Source: Candidatus Bathyarchaeota archaeon (GTDB taxonomy: Archaea > Thermoproteota > Bathyarchaeia > 40CM-2-53-6 > RBG-13-38-9). From it: a DNA stretch of 6,802 bases. The notes under the pieces were generated by a model that was given only the letters and a program-made list of their open reading frames with translations, was not told the DNA's origin and made no database searches. Position numbers and translations under genes: made by a program. Within the stretch, counting starts at the first letter, position 1, and each line of letters opens with the position of its first letter. Shown piece by piece: positions 5,334 through 6,802 of this stretch. Location: the NCBI GenBank assembly GCA_026015225.1, contig JAOZGV010000115.1, positions 1-6,802 on the forward strand, in the 5' to 3' direction.

Positions 5334-5927
5334 ATGAAAAAAGATAATATTGATAAAATATTGGCTGAAGAGAGTTTCGAAAAAAAAATTATTAATTTTT
5401 CTTTTACAGTCGGAGAAGCAAAAAAATTACATCGAACGGGTTGGAAGAGAGAAGCTAAAATTATGTTAGCAGAAACAATAGCCGAACATATGTACCGTGT
5501 TACTATTCTAGCTATGGTAATAAGTGATATTAGAAAATTAGATACAGAGAAGGTTATTAAGATGAGTCTATTACATGATTTAAGCGAGGTTCTAACAGGA
5601 GACTTGACTCCGGTAGATAGAGAAAGACTTGGAATTGAGGAAACTCTCCAAAAGGAGAGAAAAGCATTAGAGAAAATATTGAATAATTTTCCTAAAAAAA
5701 TCAAGGAGAATTACTTTAACATATGGAGTGAGAGCCAGAAATTGGAAACCGATGAAGCTAGATTAGTAAATTCTATTGATAAATTAGAAATGGCTATTCA
5801 AGCTATTGAGTATATCAGAGATGGTTACGATGAGAATAATTTAAGAAAATTTATTATTAGTGCTGAAAAGAGTATTAAAGACCCCCAAATACTTGGGATG
5901 CTTAAGAATCTTAAATTTTATCACTAA
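5334..5927 (+). CDS. HD-domain phosphohydrolase, HDDC2/YfbR-like 5'-deoxynucleotidase
   Basis: Predicted metal-dependent hydrolase that removes phosphate from (deoxy)nucleoside monophosphates, by analogy with YfbR and human HDDC2. The 197 residues match that family: LHRTGWKR (32-39), where HDDC2 proteins also have an RTGW segment, AETIAEHMYRV with first metal His52, LLHDLSEVLTGD with His81, Asp82, Glu85 and Asp90 at the spacing seen in YfbR, and SIDKLEMAIQA with Asp149. All expected metal and catalytic positions are present and the protein is full length. ATG 5334 is chosen over the in-frame GTG 5316 because the AAGGTGG at 5313-5319 would overlap that GTG but can serve 5334; the other choice adds six residues. 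It follows aRF1 by 89 bases with a T-tract between, so it probably has its own promoter. The true substrate is unknown. Confidence 0.88.
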   Translation: MKKDNIDKILAEESFEKKIINFSFTVGEAKKLHRTGWKREAKIMLAETIAEHMYRVTILAMVISDIRKLDTEKVIKMSLLHDLSEVLTGDLTPVDRERLGIEETLQKERKALEKILNNFPKKIKENYFNIWSESQKLETDEARLVNSIDKLEMAIQAIEYIRDGYDENNLRKFIISAEKSIKDPQILGMLKNLKFYH

Positions 5928-5951
5928 TGAAATATTAAATCAGTAGAATTC

Positions 5952-5959
5952 TTTTTTTT
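5952..5959 (+). terminator. Oligo-T tract between the HD and JAMM genes
   Basis: Eight consecutive Ts about 25 bases after the HD hydrolase stop. This is a likely archaeal terminator, though read-through into the JAMM gene is possible because the gap is only 59 bases. Confidence 0.4.
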
Positions 5960-5986
5960 GAAAATGAATTATCGAATTGATAAGTG

Positions 5987-6418
5987 ATGTTTAAAATCAA
6001 TATTAGAGATAAAGCTTTGAATCAATTAGGCAACTATATCAATAAAACTCATGAACAAATAGGATTACTGATCGGTAAATTTGAAAACGGAGAATTATAT
6101 ATCAATGAAGTTATAAATGGGACTGGTGAAGCCGACAAATCTCATTGCATGTTTTCTCAAGATCTTCTTGCTGAAGTAGCTGATAATATCATAAATGGAA
6201 GATTAGAGGGAAGCATTGTGGGATGGTGTCATTCACATATCCATGGAGGCATCTTCATGTCTCCAATAGATATTGAAACGCAATGCAAACTTCAACAATT
6301 TTCACAATATATTGTCTCAATGGTAGTCGATGTATCATCACGACAGTTTGGTATTTTTATTTACGACCAACAATCAGGACCAATACAAATTCCTTCCGAA
6401 TATATCAGTATCTCTTAA
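5987..6418 (+). CDS. JAMM/MPN-domain metalloprotease (Rpn11/Mov34-like)
   Basis: A stand-alone JAB1/MPN/Mov34 domain of 143 residues, predicted to be a zinc isopeptidase. Archaeal relatives cleave ubiquitin-like SAMP conjugates or related bonds. The catalytic set is complete: Glu23 in HEQIGLLIG, then CHSHIHGGIFMSPID with zinc ligands His82 and His84, Ser92 and zinc ligand Asp95, exactly the HxH-x7-S-x2-D spacing. Nothing is attached N- or C-terminally, so recruitment domains would have to come from partners. Start: ATG 5987; a GTG directly in front (5984) is in frame and would add one residue. No clear ribosome binding site is seen. No ubiquitin-like, E1 or E2 gene lies in the window, so its substrate is not shown by context. 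It converges on uS11 with 98 bases between stops. Confidence 0.93.
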   Translation: MFKINIRDKALNQLGNYINKTHEQIGLLIGKFENGELYINEVINGTGEADKSHCMFSQDLLAEVADNIINGRLEGSIVGWCHSHIHGGIFMSPIDIETQCKLQQFSQYIVSMVVDVSSRQFGIFIYDQQSGPIQIPSEYISIS

Positions 6419-6516
6419 TCGTTAGGAATGGCAAAATTTTAGCTCCTCCATATCTATATTAATTTTATCAGGGGATGCTAAAAATCGATAAAAAGTTCGA
6501 ATTAGATAAAAATTTT
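6419..6516. other. Short spacer between convergent JAMM and uS11 genes
   Basis: AT-rich, with several T runs on both strands (for example 6513-6518 on plus and 6508-6512 read on minus) that could end the two converging transcripts. It contains no ORF that I can support. Confidence 0.4.
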
Positions 6517-6802
6517 TTAAACTCTTCGCCCACGTCTTCCTCCGGGCCTTCGTGTCCCATCATGCGGAATTGGAGTTACATCTTCTATTCTTCCTATTCT
6601 GAAACCGGATCTTGCCAAGCCTCGAATTGCTGCTTGAGCACCTGGACCGGGAGTTCTTGCACCATGACCTCCAGGAGCTCTAACCCTAATATGGATGGCA
6701 CTTATCCCCCTATCTTTTGCTTGCTGAGCGGCAGCTATTGAAGCTCGCATGGCTGCATATGGAGAGCTTTGAAGTCTAGCAGCTTTAACATGACGCCCTC
6801 CT
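6517..6802 (-). CDS. rps11: 30S ribosomal protein uS11, C-terminal part
   Basis: Component of the 30S platform that contacts 16S rRNA near the P and E sites. The minus-strand frame stays open to the window's right edge, so the N-terminal third is missing and the in-frame ATG at 6750 is internal. The 94 visible residues begin GGRHVKAARLQSSPYAAM and continue through HIRVRAPGGHGARTPGPGAQAA to the very conserved tail FRIGRIEDVTPIPHDGTRR and the basic end GGRRGRRV, the archaeal/eukaryotic form. Base composition is richer in GC than the neighbours, as expected for a slowly changing ribosomal gene. The stretch RHVKAARLQ departs from the VKADRDE commonly found there. Other ribosomal genes usually near uS11 in archaea (uS4, uS13, rpoD) would lie to the right, outside the window. 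Confidence 0.95.
   Translation of the reverse strand, partial: GGRHVKAARLQSSPYAAMRASIAAAQQAKDRGISAIHIRVRAPGGHGARTPGPGAQAAIRGLARSGFRIGRIEDVTPIPHDGTRRPGGRRGRRV

Noticed and set aside
5309..5704. Minus-strand 131-codon ORF over the HD hydrolase gene
   Set aside because: The plus-strand frame has all HD-family motifs; the antisense frame is a shadow.
6430..6452. GGAGGAG on the minus strand after uS11, a strong ribosome binding site match
   Set aside because: The only frames behind it stop within about ten codons, inside the 3' end of the JAMM gene on the other strand, so no gene is supported.
6475..6741. Plus-strand 88-codon ORF near the right end
   Set aside because: It is antisense to the clearly coding uS11 gene, and its Ser/Cys-rich composition is what the reverse of that gene produces.
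6751..6802. uS11 segment RHVKAARLQ differs from the usual VKADRDE
   Set aside because: The rest of the protein is canonical; this looks like lineage variation rather than a broken or duplicate gene.

Overview
The window is an AT-rich stretch of archaeal chromosome. The domain assignment is firm. The window encodes an archaeal release factor (aRF1, with NIKS, YxCxxxF and GGQ motifs and a zinc-binding C-terminal insert), aPelota, an archaeal-type UMP kinase, an archaeal/eukaryotic-type uS11 and a stand-alone JAMM/MPN protein. The low GC, short intergenic spacers and mix of ATG, GTG and TTG starts do not settle the phylum. A TACK or Asgard lineage is plausible, but this is a guess.

Layout. From 2 to 1475 (+) there is a HAD hydrolase cut by the left window edge, then a polymerase-beta-fold nucleotidyltransferase, probably co-transcribed. 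Tail to tail with the latter, 9 bp away, is aPelota (1485-2558, -), which has a TTG start. Divergent from Pelota, across what looks like a shared promoter, is a 54-codon small ORF (2642-2806, +) with its own Shine-Dalgarno. It converges on UMP kinase (2900-3583, -, GTG start) across an AT palindrome. A gene-free region of about 415 bp separates UMP kinase from the divergent aRF1 gene (4000-5244, +). The aRF1 gene is followed on the same strand by an HDDC2-like HD phosphohydrolase (5334-5927) and a JAMM metallopeptidase (5987-6418). The C-terminal part of uS11 (6517-6802, -) converges on these from the right and runs off the window.

Theme. Three genes belong to translation: aRF1 (termination), Pelota (rescue of stalled ribosomes) and uS11 (30S subunit). 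Release factor and its rescue paralogue lie about 1.4 kb apart. Around them are nucleotide metabolism genes (UMP kinase, HD nucleotidase, HAD phosphatase), an uncharacterised nucleotidyltransferase and a JAMM protease. These look like core housekeeping genes. No mobile element, CRISPR array, rRNA or tRNA was seen.

The less ordinary parts are small: the unannotated 54-aa ORF facing Pelota, a 5-codon ORF with a good ribosome binding site abutting the nucleotidyltransferase in frame, a probable 5'-terminal hairpin on the UMP kinase mRNA, and a long structured region before aRF1. I see no strong evidence for a new multi-gene system.
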